NCBI GenBank assembly: GCA_946002055.1
Contig: CAMFYL010000009.1
Location: 1 to 64,000 of the forward strand
Reading direction: 5' to 3'
Source: an uncultured Roseburia sp.
GTDB taxonomy: Bacteria; Bacillota; Clostridia; Lachnospirales; Lachnospiraceae
DNA: 64,000 bases
Of this stretch, positions 37,123-46,746 are shown one piece after another. Made by a program: the position numbers and the translations under genes. The notes beneath the pieces were generated by a model that was given only the letters and a program-made list of their open reading frames with translations, searched no databases and was not told the origin of the DNA. Position 1 is the first letter of the stretch. Each line of letters begins with the position of its first letter.

Positions 37123-38460
37123 TTATTCTGGAAGTTCAACTGCAGGATACTTCTCGCTGATTGCCTTGTAGAACAACTCCAATGCTTCTTCCTTAGAAGC
37201 GTTACCATCAAAGTAGTTCTTCATAGCGTTCTGGAACTCTTCGTTACATCCCTGATCGTATGCAGAAAGGTTAGAAAGGTCTACCTTCTCAGCACCTTCG
37301 CAGTACATTGGAAGTGGGTTCTGTCCACCCATAACCTTGCTTGTGTAATCAGACTTAGCCATCTCGTTCATAACAGGCTTGTTGTTTGCAAACTGATCGT
37401 TATCCTCAACTAATGCCTTCAATACAGCTTCGTCGCAACTGAACTTGTACATGATATCCTTAACTAAGTCAGCATTGTCTGTACCAGCTGCTGCACAAAG
37501 CCATGTACCACCCCAGTAGAAGCTCTGTGGTCCAACGCAACCGCCCCACTTACCAGCTTTTGCAACAGAACCATCTTCTTCACCGTGCATACAGAAGTTA
37601 ATCAACCATGCAGGTCCAAAGTAGCAGAATACAGCATTCTCAGTAAACATGCCCTTGTTCCAATCATCAGACCAAAGTTCACTTGTTCCAACTGTTGTCT
37701 CTGCATCTACCATCTTCTTAGAGTCATCTACCCACTTCATAAGGTTGTCATCGATAACAAGCTTGCCATCCTGAACCCACTTACCAGATACGTTATTTGA
37801 GTATGTTCTGTAAGTATCGTTTACTGTAGATGTCATCTTATAACCAGCAGCCTTCATCTTATCAGCTGTTGCTGTAAATGTATCCCAGTCCTTAACTGCT
37901 TCCTGAACTGTCTCAGGATCGTCAGAACCTAAAACTTCTGTAGCAATGTCTCTATTGTAGAAAAGGATACCTGGGCAAGCCTGCCAAGAAACACCTTTCA
38001 ATACACCCTTAGAGTCTGTTACGATATCCTTTGTGTACTGATACATATTCTTTGTATCATCTTCTGTAATTCCGATGTCTGCTACTGGAAGTACATAATC
38101 TGTGTCCACATACTTCAAAGCATAATCTGCTTCAACCAAGAACAAATCTACCTTGTCATCTGCTTTAGCACTTTCCTGATTCTTCAATACACGATCCAAA
38201 TTCTCCTGATATGCATTGTCCTTACTTGGTGTCTCAGTCCATTTAACTGTTACATCACCAATCTTACCTGAAGCATCATCGATCTTCTCATAGCCCTCAT
38301 AATGCTGTTCGAAGAATCCACGGAACTCATCGTTCCAACACTGAATGTTCAAAACTTTTCCTTCTGAGCTAGTCTCAGCAGCTTCCTTCTTGCCACAACC
38401 TGCAAACATTGATGCTGCAAGAGCGGCTACCATGATTAAGCTCACTACTCTCTTTTTCAT
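37123..38460 (-). CDS. Sugar ABC transporter substrate-binding lipoprotein
   Basis: 445 residues. Lipoprotein signal peptide MKKRVVSLIM... with the modified Cys at residue 22 (MFAGC). SBP type 1 fold with VLNIQCWNDEFRGFF at the start of the mature domain. Anchored outside the membrane, it delivers a sugar oligomer to the two permeases. The neighbouring cellobiose phosphorylase and GH5 suggest cello- or beta-gluco-oligosaccharides. A hairpin (about 38497-38525) lies upstream, between it and the LacI gene. Confidence 0.93.
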   Translation of the reverse strand: MKKRVVSLIMVAALAASMFAGCGKKEAAETSSEGKVLNIQCWNDEFRGFFEQHYEGYEKIDDASGKIGDVTVKWTETPSKDNAYQENLDRVLKNQESAKADDKVDLFLVEADYALKYVDTDYVLPVADIGITEDDTKNMYQYTKDIVTDSKGVLKGVSWQACPGILFYNRDIATEVLGSDDPETVQEAVKDWDTFTATADKMKAAGYKMTSTVNDTYRTYSNNVSGKWVQDGKLVIDDNLMKWVDDSKKMVDAETTVGTSELWSDDWNKGMFTENAVFCYFGPAWLINFCMHGEEDGSVAKAGKWGGCVGPQSFYWGGTWLCAAAGTDNADLVKDIMYKFSCDEAVLKALVEDNDQFANNKPVMNEMAKSDYTSKVMGGQNPLPMYCEGAEKVDLSNLSAYDQGCNEEFQNAMKNYFDGNASKEEALELFYKAISEKYPAVELPE

Positions 38461-38555
38461 GAAAATCCTCCCTTTACTTTAAAAGTTTTTTGTTTCTATA
38501 TAAAGGCTGTTTACACAGCATTTATATCAATCATCATATGCGAACCACAAATAGT

Positions 38556-39569
38556 CTATGTAAGGTCCGCCACCGATTCCCCTTCATACAAGGAACCTGT
38601 GATCATATACTGTTGTACCAAGGCAGTCTTTGGGTTCTCGATGAGATTTACCAAACGCTCTGCCGCCGTCTCCCCAATGCGCTGTGTATCCTGACGCAAA
38701 GTCGTAAGCCTTGGAGATATGTGGCGACCAATGCGAAGTCCATCATATCCGGCCACCGAAATATCCTTTCCTACCACAAGTCCTCTCTCACGTATGGCAC
38801 GAATGCCTCCCAATGCCGCAAAATCATCGGGGTACAAGATACAAGTAGGTGGCTGCGGCAAGTCTAAAAGTGCCTTTGTCTCTCGGTATGCTCCCTTTGT
38901 ATCGCGATAAGGAGCTTCCCTTACATACTCATCCGGAACTTCTGTCCCAAACTTCTCAGCAACTCTATAAAAAGCCGCTAATCGTGACGATGTAACCGCC
39001 GACTTCTCCCCGTGGATGTATGCCACTTTGCGATGACCGCGTTCGAAGATGTAGCCGGCCAAGCTCTTCATACCACCAACGTTGTCGGAGATCACTGCCA
39101 TGGTGTCATTGAAAATGTGGTCAATGGTCACAACCGGTATCTCACTGGTAACCAGTTCGAATACTTCCGGATTGGTAAAATCCACACAGGCAATACATAC
39201 ACCGTCAAATCTACGAAATCTTGTATGCTCCAGATATGTAGCCCTTCCCGGTCTTTCCTTATTGTTGCTGATGAACGTGATGTCGTAACCATTCTTCTCA
39301 GCTTCTCTCTTAAAGCCATCCAGTACAGATGAGAAATAATCGTGGGTCAGTCCGCTTCCGGCTTCGTCCACAAATAACACTCCTATATTATGCGTCTTAT
39401 CTGTCTTCAAAGCCTTGGCCACTGCATTGGGAACATATCCCAACCGATCAGCCACTTCAATCACTCGCTTCTTGGTATCTTCTCCTATATCGCTCTGTCC
39501 GTTCAGAGCCTTGCTAACGGTAGCCACTGAGACACCACATTCAGAGGCTATGTCCTTGAGTGATACCAT
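38556..39569 (-). CDS. LacI-family regulator of the beta-glucoside locus
   Basis: 337 residues. HTH at residues 3-25 (LKDIASECGVSVATVSKALN), hinge helix near 45-56, then a sugar-binding domain with DDFAALGGIRAIRERGL. It is transcribed toward the ABC importer and divergent from the cellobiose phosphorylase. Two near-identical operators flank the divergent promoters. Probably represses in the absence of an oligosaccharide. Confidence 0.92.
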   Translation of the reverse strand: MVSLKDIASECGVSVATVSKALNGQSDIGEDTKKRVIEVADRLGYVPNAVAKALKTDKTHNIGVLFVDEAGSGLTHDYFSSVLDGFKREAEKNGYDITFISNNKERPGRATYLEHTRFRRFDGVCIACVDFTNPEVFELVTSEIPVVTIDHIFNDTMAVISDNVGGMKSLAGYIFERGHRKVAYIHGEKSAVTSSRLAAFYRVAEKFGTEVPDEYVREAPYRDTKGAYRETKALLDLPQPPTCILYPDDFAALGGIRAIRERGLVVGKDISVAGYDGLRIGRHISPRLTTLRQDTQRIGETAAERLVNLIENPKTALVQQYMITGSLYEGESVADLT

Positions 39570-39607
39570 ATCTCATCCATCCCTTCGTAAGAAATACGTT
39601 ACGAAAA

Positions 39608-39627
39608 TCACTTAATCGTTTTCGTAA
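39608..39627. promoter_or_regulatory. LacI-type operator O1
   Basis: A 20-base site that matches O2 (39792-39811) at 17 of 20 positions; both end in TTTCGTAA. Together with flanking TTACGAA/TTCGTAA half-sites at 39584-39605 it forms overlapping inverted repeats. It abuts the -10 of the lacI-type gene, so binding would block its transcription. Confidence 0.65.
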
Positions 39628-39631
39628 CTTG

Positions 39632-39660
39632 AATATACATCAAATTCCACATCATTGCAA
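39632..39660 (-). promoter_or_regulatory. Promoter for LacI-ABC operon
   Basis: TTGCAA (39655-39660), 17 bases, TATATT (39632-39637) on the minus strand. Operator O1 begins just downstream, so the regulator probably controls its own operon. Confidence 0.7.
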
Positions 39661-39739
39661 CCTTTTTTTGAAATTATTTGTATACTTTTTACATAAACCC
39701 AGTGTTTTCAAGGGTTTGTGGCAAAAAATAATTTTTTTG

Positions 39740-39768
39740 TTGCAATATTGCACAATATATTTTATACT
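39740..39768 (+). promoter_or_regulatory. Promoter for cellobiose phosphorylase operon
   Basis: TTGCAA (39740-39745), 17 bases, TATACT (39763-39768) on the plus strand. Predicted start near 39775, about 97 bases before the ATG. Operator O2 lies at about +17 to +36. Confidence 0.7.
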
Positions 39769-39791
39769 TTGCTCAGGACATTTATGTCCTT

Positions 39792-39811
39792 TTACTTAAA
39801 CGGTTTCGTAA
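39792..39811. promoter_or_regulatory. LacI-type operator O2
   Basis: Imperfect palindrome centred on AAACGGTTT: TTAC at 39792 and GTAA ending at 39811. 17/20 identity to O1, 184 bp away. Placed just downstream of the phosphorylase promoter. The pair could be bridged by a tetrameric repressor. Confidence 0.7.
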
Positions 39812-39871
39812 TTCCGCCGTTTGATACAGCAACAATTTCATATAATGATTATAAGGAGGGTACATACAATT

Positions 39872-42307
39872 ATGAAATTTGGTTATTTCGACGACACCAA
39901 CAAAGAATATGTCATCACAACACCAAAAACGCCACTTCCATGGATCAACTATCTCGGTTGTAATAACTTTTTTAGTTTGATTTCAAATACCTGTGGAGGA
40001 TACACCTTCTATAAAGATGCTAAGCTTTTGCGTCTCACAAGATACCGTTATAACGACGTTCCTGCAGACTGCAACGGCAAATATTTCTATATTAAAGAAG
40101 GAGATACCATCTGGAATCCCGGATGGCAGCCTACGAAAACACAGTTGGATTCCTATGAGTGCCGCCACGGTATCGGCTACAGCCGTTTCACTGGCAGCAA
40201 GAATGATTTGGAGGCTTCACTCTTAACATTTGTTCCTCTTCAGGACAATTGTGAGATCACAAAAGTCACTTTAACCAACAAGGGAACCTTAACGAAAACC
40301 TTTTCGTTATTCTCTTACGTTGAATGGTGTCTTTGGAATGCTGACGATGATATGAAGAACTTCCAGCGCAACCTTTCTATCGGAGAAGTGGAGGTTATTG
40401 GTTCTACCATTTACCATAAGACAGAATACAGAGAGCGCCGCAACCACTATGCAATATATTCTACCAACGTGGCCATCGACGGATTTGACACAAGCCGCGA
40501 TGCCTTCTTAGGTGCATATCGAGATGCAAGCAATCCACAGGTGGTTGAGAATGGTAAATGTACCGGTTCCATCGCAAGCGGATGGAGTCCAATTGCTTCA
40601 CAGCAGATAAATATTACCTTGGACGCCGGTGAGTCTAAAGAAATCGTATTTGTTTTGGGATATGTAGAAAACCCTGAGGATGACAAGTGGGAAGCACCTT
40701 CTGTCATAAACAAGAATCCGGCTACGCAAATGCTTGCAAAATATAACACTTCAGATAAAGTTGATGCTGCTTTTGCAGAGCTTGGTGCTTATTGGGAGAA
40801 GCTTCTTGGCAAATACACAATCACATCAGATAACCCTGAGGTTAACCGCATGGTCAACATCTGGAATCAGTATCAATGTATGGTAACCTTTAACATGAGC
40901 CGTTCTGCTTCTTACTATGAATCAGGTATCGGCCGCGGAATGGGATTTAGAGATTCTTGCCAAGATTTGTTGGGATTTGTCCATTTGATTCCTGATCGCG
41001 CAAGAGAGCGTATCATCGATATCGCTTCTACGCAGTTCGAGGACGGAAGTGCTTATCATCAATATCAGCCTCTTACCAAGAAGGGTAATTCTGATATCGG
41101 TAGCGGATTCAATGATGATCCGTTGTGGTTAATTGCCGGTACTTCCGCTTACGTCAGAGAGACAGGTGATATATCCATTTTGAAAGAAATGGTTCCATAT
41201 GACAACGACGACACTGTAGCTACAACGTTAATGGAGCACTTAAAGAGATCTCTGGATTATATCATTAACCACAAGGGACCGCACAATCTTCCCCTTATCG
41301 GTCGTGCCGATTGGAACGATTGTTTGAACCTAAACTGCTTCTCTGCTCATCCCGGTGAATCCTTCCAGACCTTCGGTCCCAGTGAAGGCCCTGTTGCAGA
41401 GTCAGTATTTATCGCCGGAATGTTTGTGAAATACGGTGAAGAATACGCCCTTCTTGCTGAACTTTTAGGAGATGACGCCGAGGCCGCTCGCGCCAGAGAG
41501 GAAGTTGCCAAAATGACAGAAGCCATCGAAAAAGATGGTTGGGATGGCAAATGGTTTGTGAGAGCTTACGATGCCCAGAGCAACAAGGTTGGTTCTTCCG
41601 AATGCGAGGAAGGACAGATTTACATTGAGCCTCAAGGCTTCTGTGTCTTGGCCGGTGTGGGTGTTGACAATGGCAAGGCTATCACAGCTTTGGATTCTGT
41701 CAAAGAAAGACTTGATACAAAGTACGGTATTATGCTGTTACAGCCGGCATATACACGTTACCACTTAGAACTTGGCGAAATTTCTTCTTATCCGCCCGGA
41801 TATAAAGAAAATGCCGGCATTTTCTGTCACAACAATCCTTGGGTTTCCATCGCAGAGACTGTTGTTGGTCGAGGAGATCGCGCCTTTGAAATTTACAAGA
41901 AGACTTGTCCGGCCTACATTGAAGAAATCAGTGAAATTCATCGTACAGAGCCATATGTTTACTCTCAGATGATCGCCGGTGCAGACGCTGTATTCCACGG
42001 CGAAGCCAAAAACAGCTGGTTAACAGGTACTGCAGCATGGACATTTGTAAACATTTCCCAGTACATTTTGGGTCTTTATCCAACCCACAGGGGATTGTCT
42101 ATTGATCCATGTATTCCCAAGGGATTTGGCGACTTTACATTGACCCGTGAATACCGAGGCGCCAAGTACGAAATTGAAATCAAGAACCCTAACAATGTGG
42201 AGAAGGGTGTTGCGTCCCTGAATGTTGACGGCGTCGTTGTTGATGGCACTGTTATTCCATTTGAGGAAGGTAAAAAGCACTACCACGTTGTTGTAACAAT
42301 GGGTTAA
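39872..42307 (+). CDS. Cellobiose phosphorylase (GH94)
   Basis: 811 residues from the ATG at 39872 (AAGGAGG upstream), the same length as characterised clostridial cellobiose phosphorylases. Starts [16 protein letters not shown]; the catalytic acid region is [10 protein letters not shown] with Asp483. Splits cellobiose with phosphate into glucose 1-phosphate and glucose in the cytoplasm, saving one ATP. No signal peptide. Followed by the GH5 gene after 17 bases. Conserved C-terminal segments such as [11 protein letters not shown] and [12 protein letters not shown] support cellobiose rather than chitobiose specificity. Confidence 0.9.
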   Translation: MKFGYFDDTNKEYVITTPKTPLPWINYLGCNNFFSLISNTCGGYTFYKDAKLLRLTRYRYNDVPADCNGKYFYIKEGDTIWNPGWQPTKTQLDSYECRHGIGYSRFTGSKNDLEASLLTFVPLQDNCEITKVTLTNKGTLTKTFSLFSYVEWCLWNADDDMKNFQRNLSIGEVEVIGSTIYHKTEYRERRNHYAIYSTNVAIDGFDTSRDAFLGAYRDASNPQVVENGKCTGSIASGWSPIASQQINITLDAGESKEIVFVLGYVENPEDDKWEAPSVINKNPATQMLAKYNTSDKVDAAFAELGAYWEKLLGKYTITSDNPEVNRMVNIWNQYQCMVTFNMSRSASYYESGIGRGMGFRDSCQDLLGFVHLIPDRARERIIDIASTQFEDGSAYHQYQPLTKKGNSDIGSGFNDDPLWLIAGTSAYVRETGDISILKEMVPYDNDDTVATTLMEHLKRSLDYIINHKGPHNLPLIGRADWNDCLNLNCFSAHPGESFQTFGPSEGPVAESVFIAGMFVKYGEEYALLAELLGDDAEAARAREEVAKMTEAIEKDGWDGKWFVRAYDAQSNKVGSSECEEGQIYIEPQGFCVLAGVGVDNGKAITALDSVKERLDTKYGIMLLQPAYTRYHLELGEISSYPPGYKENAGIFCHNNPWVSIAETVVGRGDRAFEIYKKTCPAYIEEISEIHRTEPYVYSQMIAGADAVFHGEAKNSWLTGTAAWTFVNISQYILGLYPTHRGLSIDPCIPKGFGDFTLTREYRGAKYEIEIKNPNNVEKGVASLNVDGVVVDGTVIPFEEGKKHYHVVVTMG

Positions 42308-42324
42308 TACAGGAGGAAATATCG

Positions 42325-43311
42325 ATGCAGGTATGGAACGGATATCAGACAGGCGTAAACCTGGGTGGTTGGTTATCTCAGTGTGACCACACCAAGGAGC
42401 ACTACGACACATTCATCCAGCAGAAGGATATCGAGAAGATTGCAGCAAGTGGCGCTGACCACATTCGTCTTCCTATCGACTACAATCTTTTGCAGGACAA
42501 AAACGGAGAATTTATCGAAGAAAACTTTTTATATATTGATCATTGTATGGACTGGTGCCAGCAAGCCGGCTTGAATCTGGTGTTGGATTTACACAAGACA
42601 GCAGGCTATTCCTTCGACGTAGGCGAGAAGGAAAGCGGCAACTTCTTCACAGACGAGAAGTTGATTCAACAGTTTCTCCGTCTTTGGGAGGCTCTTGCCA
42701 AGCGTTACGGCAAGTACGATCCGGCTGTTGCTTTCGAACTTTTGAACGAAGTCGTTGACGAAAAGGACAATGCTCCTTGGATGCAGATTGCAAAACGTGC
42801 CGTTGACGTCATTCGCAAATACGCACCAACTGTTAAGATTTTACTTGGCAGCTACTTAAACAACAGTGTGTTAACCGTAAAGCACATTGCTGATCCATTT
42901 GACGAGAACATCGTCTACAACTTCCACTGTTACGAGCCACTTTTGTTCACACATCAGAATGCTCACTGGATGGAAGAAATTAAAGGTCATTTTCTGAAGT
43001 ACCCAATTTCCAAGGCCGAATATGAAGAGGCCAGCAAGGACTTCGGATTTGTATATCATATTACCGATTGGGCAATTGGAGAAAATGGATTTGACACATC
43101 TTATTACGAAGCATTATTCAAAGAGGCAATTGAAATTGCTGAGAAAAAGAATGTAATGCTATATTGCGGTGAATACGGCGTGATTGACCAGGCAGACAGC
43201 GTATCGCGAGACGCTTGGCTTGCCGATGTGCGAGAAGTTTTCCACAAACACAACATCGGCAACGCTGTATGGAGCTATAAGAAAATGGATTTTGGAGTAT
43301 TCGAAAACTAA
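42325..43311 (+). CDS. Cytoplasmic GH5 glycoside hydrolase
   Basis: 328 residues, no signal peptide. GH5 catalytic pair: acid/base Glu142 in AFELLNEVV and nucleophile Glu283 in YCGEYGV; the N-terminal VNLGGWLSQ is typical of GH5 endoglucanases and exoglucosidases. In the cytoplasm it probably trims imported beta-glucan oligosaccharides (or glucomannan oligomers) to units used by the phosphorylase. Cotranscribed with it. Confidence 0.88.
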   Translation: MQVWNGYQTGVNLGGWLSQCDHTKEHYDTFIQQKDIEKIAASGADHIRLPIDYNLLQDKNGEFIEENFLYIDHCMDWCQQAGLNLVLDLHKTAGYSFDVGEKESGNFFTDEKLIQQFLRLWEALAKRYGKYDPAVAFELLNEVVDEKDNAPWMQIAKRAVDVIRKYAPTVKILLGSYLNNSVLTVKHIADPFDENIVYNFHCYEPLLFTHQNAHWMEEIKGHFLKYPISKAEYEEASKDFGFVYHITDWAIGENGFDTSYYEALFKEAIEIAEKKNVMLYCGEYGVIDQADSVSRDAWLADVREVFHKHNIGNAVWSYKKMDFGVFEN

Positions 43312-43325
43312 CCCCAATAACCTCC

Positions 43326-43826
43326 TCACTCTGGATACTTTTCCAGATATCTTTCCAAAATCATGGCCGCGCTTCCAATCATCTTGGGGCAAGGACGCTT
43401 GCTATAATATTCAGGTGTTCTTTCTTCAGGAGTTGGAGGTTGTGGCCCATTTTCTTTTAGGCCCAGCAAATCTCTGCACACAATGGAACCATTTAACTCT
43501 TTAAACTCTGCAGCCAGTGCCTGAACTCTCTCATACTGTTCTTTCTTGGCTTGCACATCTTTCGGATCATCATATCCATACACAAGCCCCAGCACCATAA
43601 ACATCCCGGAAACGCCACCGCACACTTCGCGCAATCGCCCCATTCCCCCACCAAAGGAACAACTCATTTGAAGTGCTGTCTTTCGATCCAAATTATGGAT
43701 ATCCTCAAAGGCCAGCATAATAGACTGAGAACAGTTATATCCCTCATAAAAAAAGTTCATAGCCGCCTGAGCTCTTGGGCTCTCCTTTAACATAAGCTCT
43801 AATTCTTCATCTGATACTCTATTCAT
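43326..43826 (-). CDS. C_GCAxxG_C_C family protein
   Basis: 166 residues. Conserved Cys pattern: NCSQS near residue 31, then SCSFGGGMGRLREVCGGVSG, and a further Cys in SIVCRDLLG and RPCPKM. Members often carry or bind metal or redox cofactors and occur in anaerobes; function unproven. Convergent with GH5 (14 bases apart). Good ribosome binding site GGAAGGAG. Confidence 0.85.
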   Translation of the reverse strand: MNRVSDEELELMLKESPRAQAAMNFFYEGYNCSQSIMLAFEDIHNLDRKTALQMSCSFGGGMGRLREVCGGVSGMFMVLGLVYGYDDPKDVQAKKEQYERVQALAAEFKELNGSIVCRDLLGLKENGPQPPTPEERTPEYYSKRPCPKMIGSAAMILERYLEKYPE

Positions 43827-43841
43827 ACTTTTCTCCTTCCG

Positions 43842-43982
43842 TTGTGAGGAGAAAATTTTTCATCGCCGGGCACGCTTGCGCTACTTGGACGCTGGTAGCG
43901 GTACATAAGGTGCCACGAACGTGCCACCTAAGTACCGACCGCGCCAAAAGTACCCTGCGATGAATATATTTTCTCCTCACAA
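43842..43982. repeat. 141-bp nested palindromic element
   Basis: Ends are a perfect 15-bp inverted repeat (43842-43856 TTGTGAGGAGAAAAT with 43968-43982), followed inward by CATCGC/GCGATG (43861-43866 with 43957-43962), CGGTAC/GTACCG and a central GGTGCCACG/CGTGCCACC stem with one mismatch. The whole could fold into one long hairpin. It may be a MITE-like insertion or a structured RNA between two genes. No target-site duplication is clear, and no second copy is in this window. Confidence 0.55.
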
Positions 43983-44055
43983 CTGGATTGTAAATTCTAT
44001 AAATGATCCGACTTACAAATTGATGTCCAAACCGCAAAGGACACCACATCACACT

Positions 44056-44877
44056 TTACCTTGGGATAAAGCTGTCAAAGATAAAGATGTCAAAATCTCT
44101 GGCGCGAGCTTCCAGATCTTCCTGGGACTGGATGGTCCAGGCTACCGCCGGCGCACGAAACAACTTTTGACACAATACCCGGGATAAGTCTTTATGGTAA
44201 ATGTGGTGGTAGGCTATAAAATCCGGTTTTGCCAAGAAGTTAAGTAACAAATGATGCAACGGGAAGTATGCAGCCTTCGGGAGGACTGTGATATTTTCCT
44301 TTACGTATGAGTCTGACAAAACGCCACGAAGCACGTCCTTGTTGTGCCTGCGGTACCAATACGACAACAGTGGATTGAAGGATTCTACGCAATACAGTCC
44401 CTTGTATTGACGAAGCATAGCATCCCCCATCTCAAACAGCTTGGTAGAGGTATCCTCTGACTTATATTCTACAATCAGTGGCACCTGCCCATCAATCAGT
44501 GCCAGTACCTCCGAAAATTTTGGTATGGTTTCCTCAGAATTACACAATTTAAACTGCTGTAACTCTTCGTATGTAAATTCACAAACCTTTTTATCTACGC
44601 CACATACACGTTTTAAATTCCCATCGTGGAAGACAACAATCTCCTCATCCTTGGTAAACTGAATATCAAGTTCAATTCCATATCCTGCTTCCACAGCCTT
44701 AGCAAATGCCTTCATGGAATTCTCCGGTGCATCTGTCTTATTATCATACAAACCCCTGTGGGCATATAGTCTACCCAAGAATGGTTTCACATCAGCACGA
44801 TGCACCATACGTGGCATAATTGCCAGCAAGTACAACACAATCAAAACCAATAAGACCATCAGTAATATTATTAACAT
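44056..44877 (-). CDS. Membrane-anchored glycerophosphodiester phosphodiesterase
   Basis: 273 residues. N-terminal membrane helix (residues about 2-21), then a GDPD barrel: YAHRGLYDN holds the catalytic His, and APENSMKAF, ELDIQFTKD and VVFHDGNLKR give the metal ligands and second His. Expected to release glycerol 3-phosphate from glycerophosphodiesters or polar lipid headgroups at the membrane. Single gene between the palindromic element and the HD-GYP gene. Confidence 0.9.
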   Translation of the reverse strand: MLIILLMVLLVLIVLYLLAIMPRMVHRADVKPFLGRLYAHRGLYDNKTDAPENSMKAFAKAVEAGYGIELDIQFTKDEEIVVFHDGNLKRVCGVDKKVCEFTYEELQQFKLCNSEETIPKFSEVLALIDGQVPLIVEYKSEDTSTKLFEMGDAMLRQYKGLYCVESFNPLLSYWYRRHNKDVLRGVLSDSYVKENITVLPKAAYFPLHHLLLNFLAKPDFIAYHHIYHKDLSRVLCQKLFRAPAVAWTIQSQEDLEARARDFDIFIFDSFIPR

Positions 44878-44921
44878 ATTGTTTTCCTCTTTTCGTCACT
44901 TTAACTTTACTATGCTAAATC

Positions 44922-45899
44922 TTATTTCAGCATATAGTTTATTGCATCAAATAATGCTTTTTTTGTTACCGGCTTTATCAAATAATCCGCCGTTCCATAA
45001 GTATCTGCCTTGTTCAATAGATCCACATCTTTCTCTTCCGACAAAAACACAACCGGAATCTGATCGGTAACGGATCGAATGCGGTCCAGTGTAGTAAATC
45101 CGTCCATAATGGGCATCAATACATCCATCAAAACAAGATCGATGTGATGATTCAACATAATCTCTATTCCGGCAAATCCGGAATCCGCTTCAAAGATTAC
45201 ATAGGTATCTTCCCCCTGAAAGTATTCTACCAGCTGTCTGCGGACATGCTCCTCATTGTCAATGATCAAGATGTTTTTTGTGGTCACATCTGCCTCACGC
45301 AGTTCATAATTCACATCATCATCAATCATCTGAAGCATCACCTCTGCAATCTTCGGGTCAAACTGCGTCCCTTTATTCTTCTGGATTTCTTCACGTACTA
45401 CTTCCTGTGGTAATACCTTTCGATAGGAGCGATTGGATGCCATCGCATCATAGGCATCTGCCACTGCAATGATACGTGCCACCTCCGGGATGTCCTCCCC
45501 GGCTAACCCATTGGGATAACCTGTTCCGTCGTATTTTTCATGGTGAAACCTGGCTCCTTCCGCCAAATGGGGAACGCAATCTATATCCTTCAGTATGTGA
45601 TACCCTGCATTGGGGTGAAGCTTGATATAATCATCCTCTTCCTCCGTAAGCTTACCGCCTTTATTAATAATGATGTTTGGAATACGAATCTTTCCCACAT
45701 CGTGAAGTAATCCGGCAATATAAATGCTTTTCACCTCCTCTGAATTCTTTCCCATGCGGCGAGCAATCTCGCTGGCATATCTGGCAACTCTCTCGGAGTG
45801 TCCATTGGTGTATCGATCCTTGGCCTCCACGGATTTGGACAGTGCATTTACAAACTGCAAAATCGTCTGATACCCCTGATTTACTGTGTCAAATTCCAT
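44922..45899 (-). CDS. HD-GYP phosphodiesterase with C-terminal receiver
   Basis: 325 residues, order HD-GYP then REC, the reverse of the usual RpfG layout. HD-GYP about 20-190: HD at 66-67 in LLHDVGKIRIP, and HHEKYDGTGYP at 119-129. Receiver about 208-325: Asp259 in LVLMDVLMP, Lys309 in YLIKPV. Probably degrades c-di-GMP, controlled by a kinase not nearby. With the two GGDEF proteins here it gives three c-di-GMP proteins in 40 kb. Confidence 0.9.
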   Translation of the reverse strand: MEFDTVNQGYQTILQFVNALSKSVEAKDRYTNGHSERVARYASEIARRMGKNSEEVKSIYIAGLLHDVGKIRIPNIIINKGGKLTEEEDDYIKLHPNAGYHILKDIDCVPHLAEGARFHHEKYDGTGYPNGLAGEDIPEVARIIAVADAYDAMASNRSYRKVLPQEVVREEIQKNKGTQFDPKIAEVMLQMIDDDVNYELREADVTTKNILIIDNEEHVRRQLVEYFQGEDTYVIFEADSGFAGIEIMLNHHIDLVLMDVLMPIMDGFTTLDRIRSVTDQIPVVFLSEEKDVDLLNKADTYGTADYLIKPVTKKALFDAINYMLK

Positions 45900-45967
45900 T
45901 TATATTCTCCTTTTCATCCCATTACCACAATCATATACGAAGGCAATCTAAAATGCAATTCACACAC

Positions 45968-46005
45968 AAAAATGCACCCCAAGGTTTCTATCCTCTCAGG
46001 GTGCA
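45968..46005 (-). terminator. Terminator after TetR gene
   Basis: TGCACCC/GGGTGCA stem (45999-46005 with 45973-45979) and a 19-base loop, followed by TTTTTGTG on the minus strand, just after the TetR-type gene stop. Confidence 0.75.
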
Positions 46006-46013
46006 ACTATCAC

Positions 46014-46661
46014 TTATATTTCCGATTTTCTCTGTGGGGCAGCTCCCAAATTCGCCATCATAACCTTCATTCGTTGCTCATCAATGCCATCCTCCATAAA
46101 CTGGCATCCCATCACACGGGATAAGCAGATTCGACTGATACTTTCACTGATTTCTTCCTCTGAAAATATACCGGTTCCGCTGACACAAATAGAGGCAATC
46201 CCCTGTGCATACACACACATGTCCTTCACCAGTTCAGCTGCATTCTTGGCAGAAATATGAAATACTTTCTCCACCTCAACCTCCATAGACTCAATCAGTC
46301 CACGGAAATCCTCGTTGATAAATCCCAGCACCTGCATCTTTTCATTGCCTGTGAGAAACAGCATTTCATACACGCGAGGATTCTCCTTTGCAAATCGAAT
46401 CCATCGCATACCAAACTCCTTAAATGCAGGGACATAATTTGCCGACTCTCTCAAGTAATCATTGCACTCTTTGGATGCCATACGATAAACTTCTGCTTTC
46501 AGCTCGTCCATTCCGTTGAAGTAGGTAAAAATAGGAGCTGTGGTTGTTCCCAAACACTTTCCCACTTCTCTGGCAACCACCCCTTCGATTCCTCTTTCAC
46601 ACATTAATTGATATGCCGCTGCAACAATTTCTTCCTTTTTATACTTTGGTTTTGGTGGCAT
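46014..46661 (-). CDS. TetR/AcrR family regulator
   Basis: 215 residues from the ATG at 46661, as an earlier ATG would sit inside the ribosome binding site. HTH in residues about 10-50 (REVGKCLGTTTAPIFTYFNG). The C-terminal domain has several Cys and probably binds a small ligand. Target unknown; no transporter is adjacent, so it may act elsewhere. Single-gene unit. Confidence 0.85.
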   Translation of the reverse strand: MPPKPKYKKEEIVAAAYQLMCERGIEGVVAREVGKCLGTTTAPIFTYFNGMDELKAEVYRMASKECNDYLRESANYVPAFKEFGMRWIRFAKENPRVYEMLFLTGNEKMQVLGFINEDFRGLIESMEVEVEKVFHISAKNAAELVKDMCVYAQGIASICVSGTGIFSEEEISESISRICLSRVMGCQFMEDGIDEQRMKVMMANLGAAPQRKSEI

Positions 46662-46716
46662 AGAATCACACATCCTTTCCCATCGTTTTCATACGCATGT
46701 TATGTATCACACTTGT

Positions 46717-46746
46717 ATCCTAACAAAGAAAAGGGAGCCTTGTCAA
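46717..46746 (-). promoter_or_regulatory. Promoter for TetR gene
   Basis: TTGACA (46741-46746), 18 bases, TAGGAT (46717-46722) on the minus strand, overlapping the end of the phoR-like gene. A loose ATAC/GTAT inverted repeat at about 46691-46707 could be an autoregulatory operator. Confidence 0.55.

Noticed and set aside
38497-38525. Terminator between the LacI and binding-protein genes
   Set aside because: The hairpin (TATAAA-GCTGT/ACAGC-TTTATA) has a mismatch and no proper T-tract, so read-through is more likely; noted only in the gene entry.
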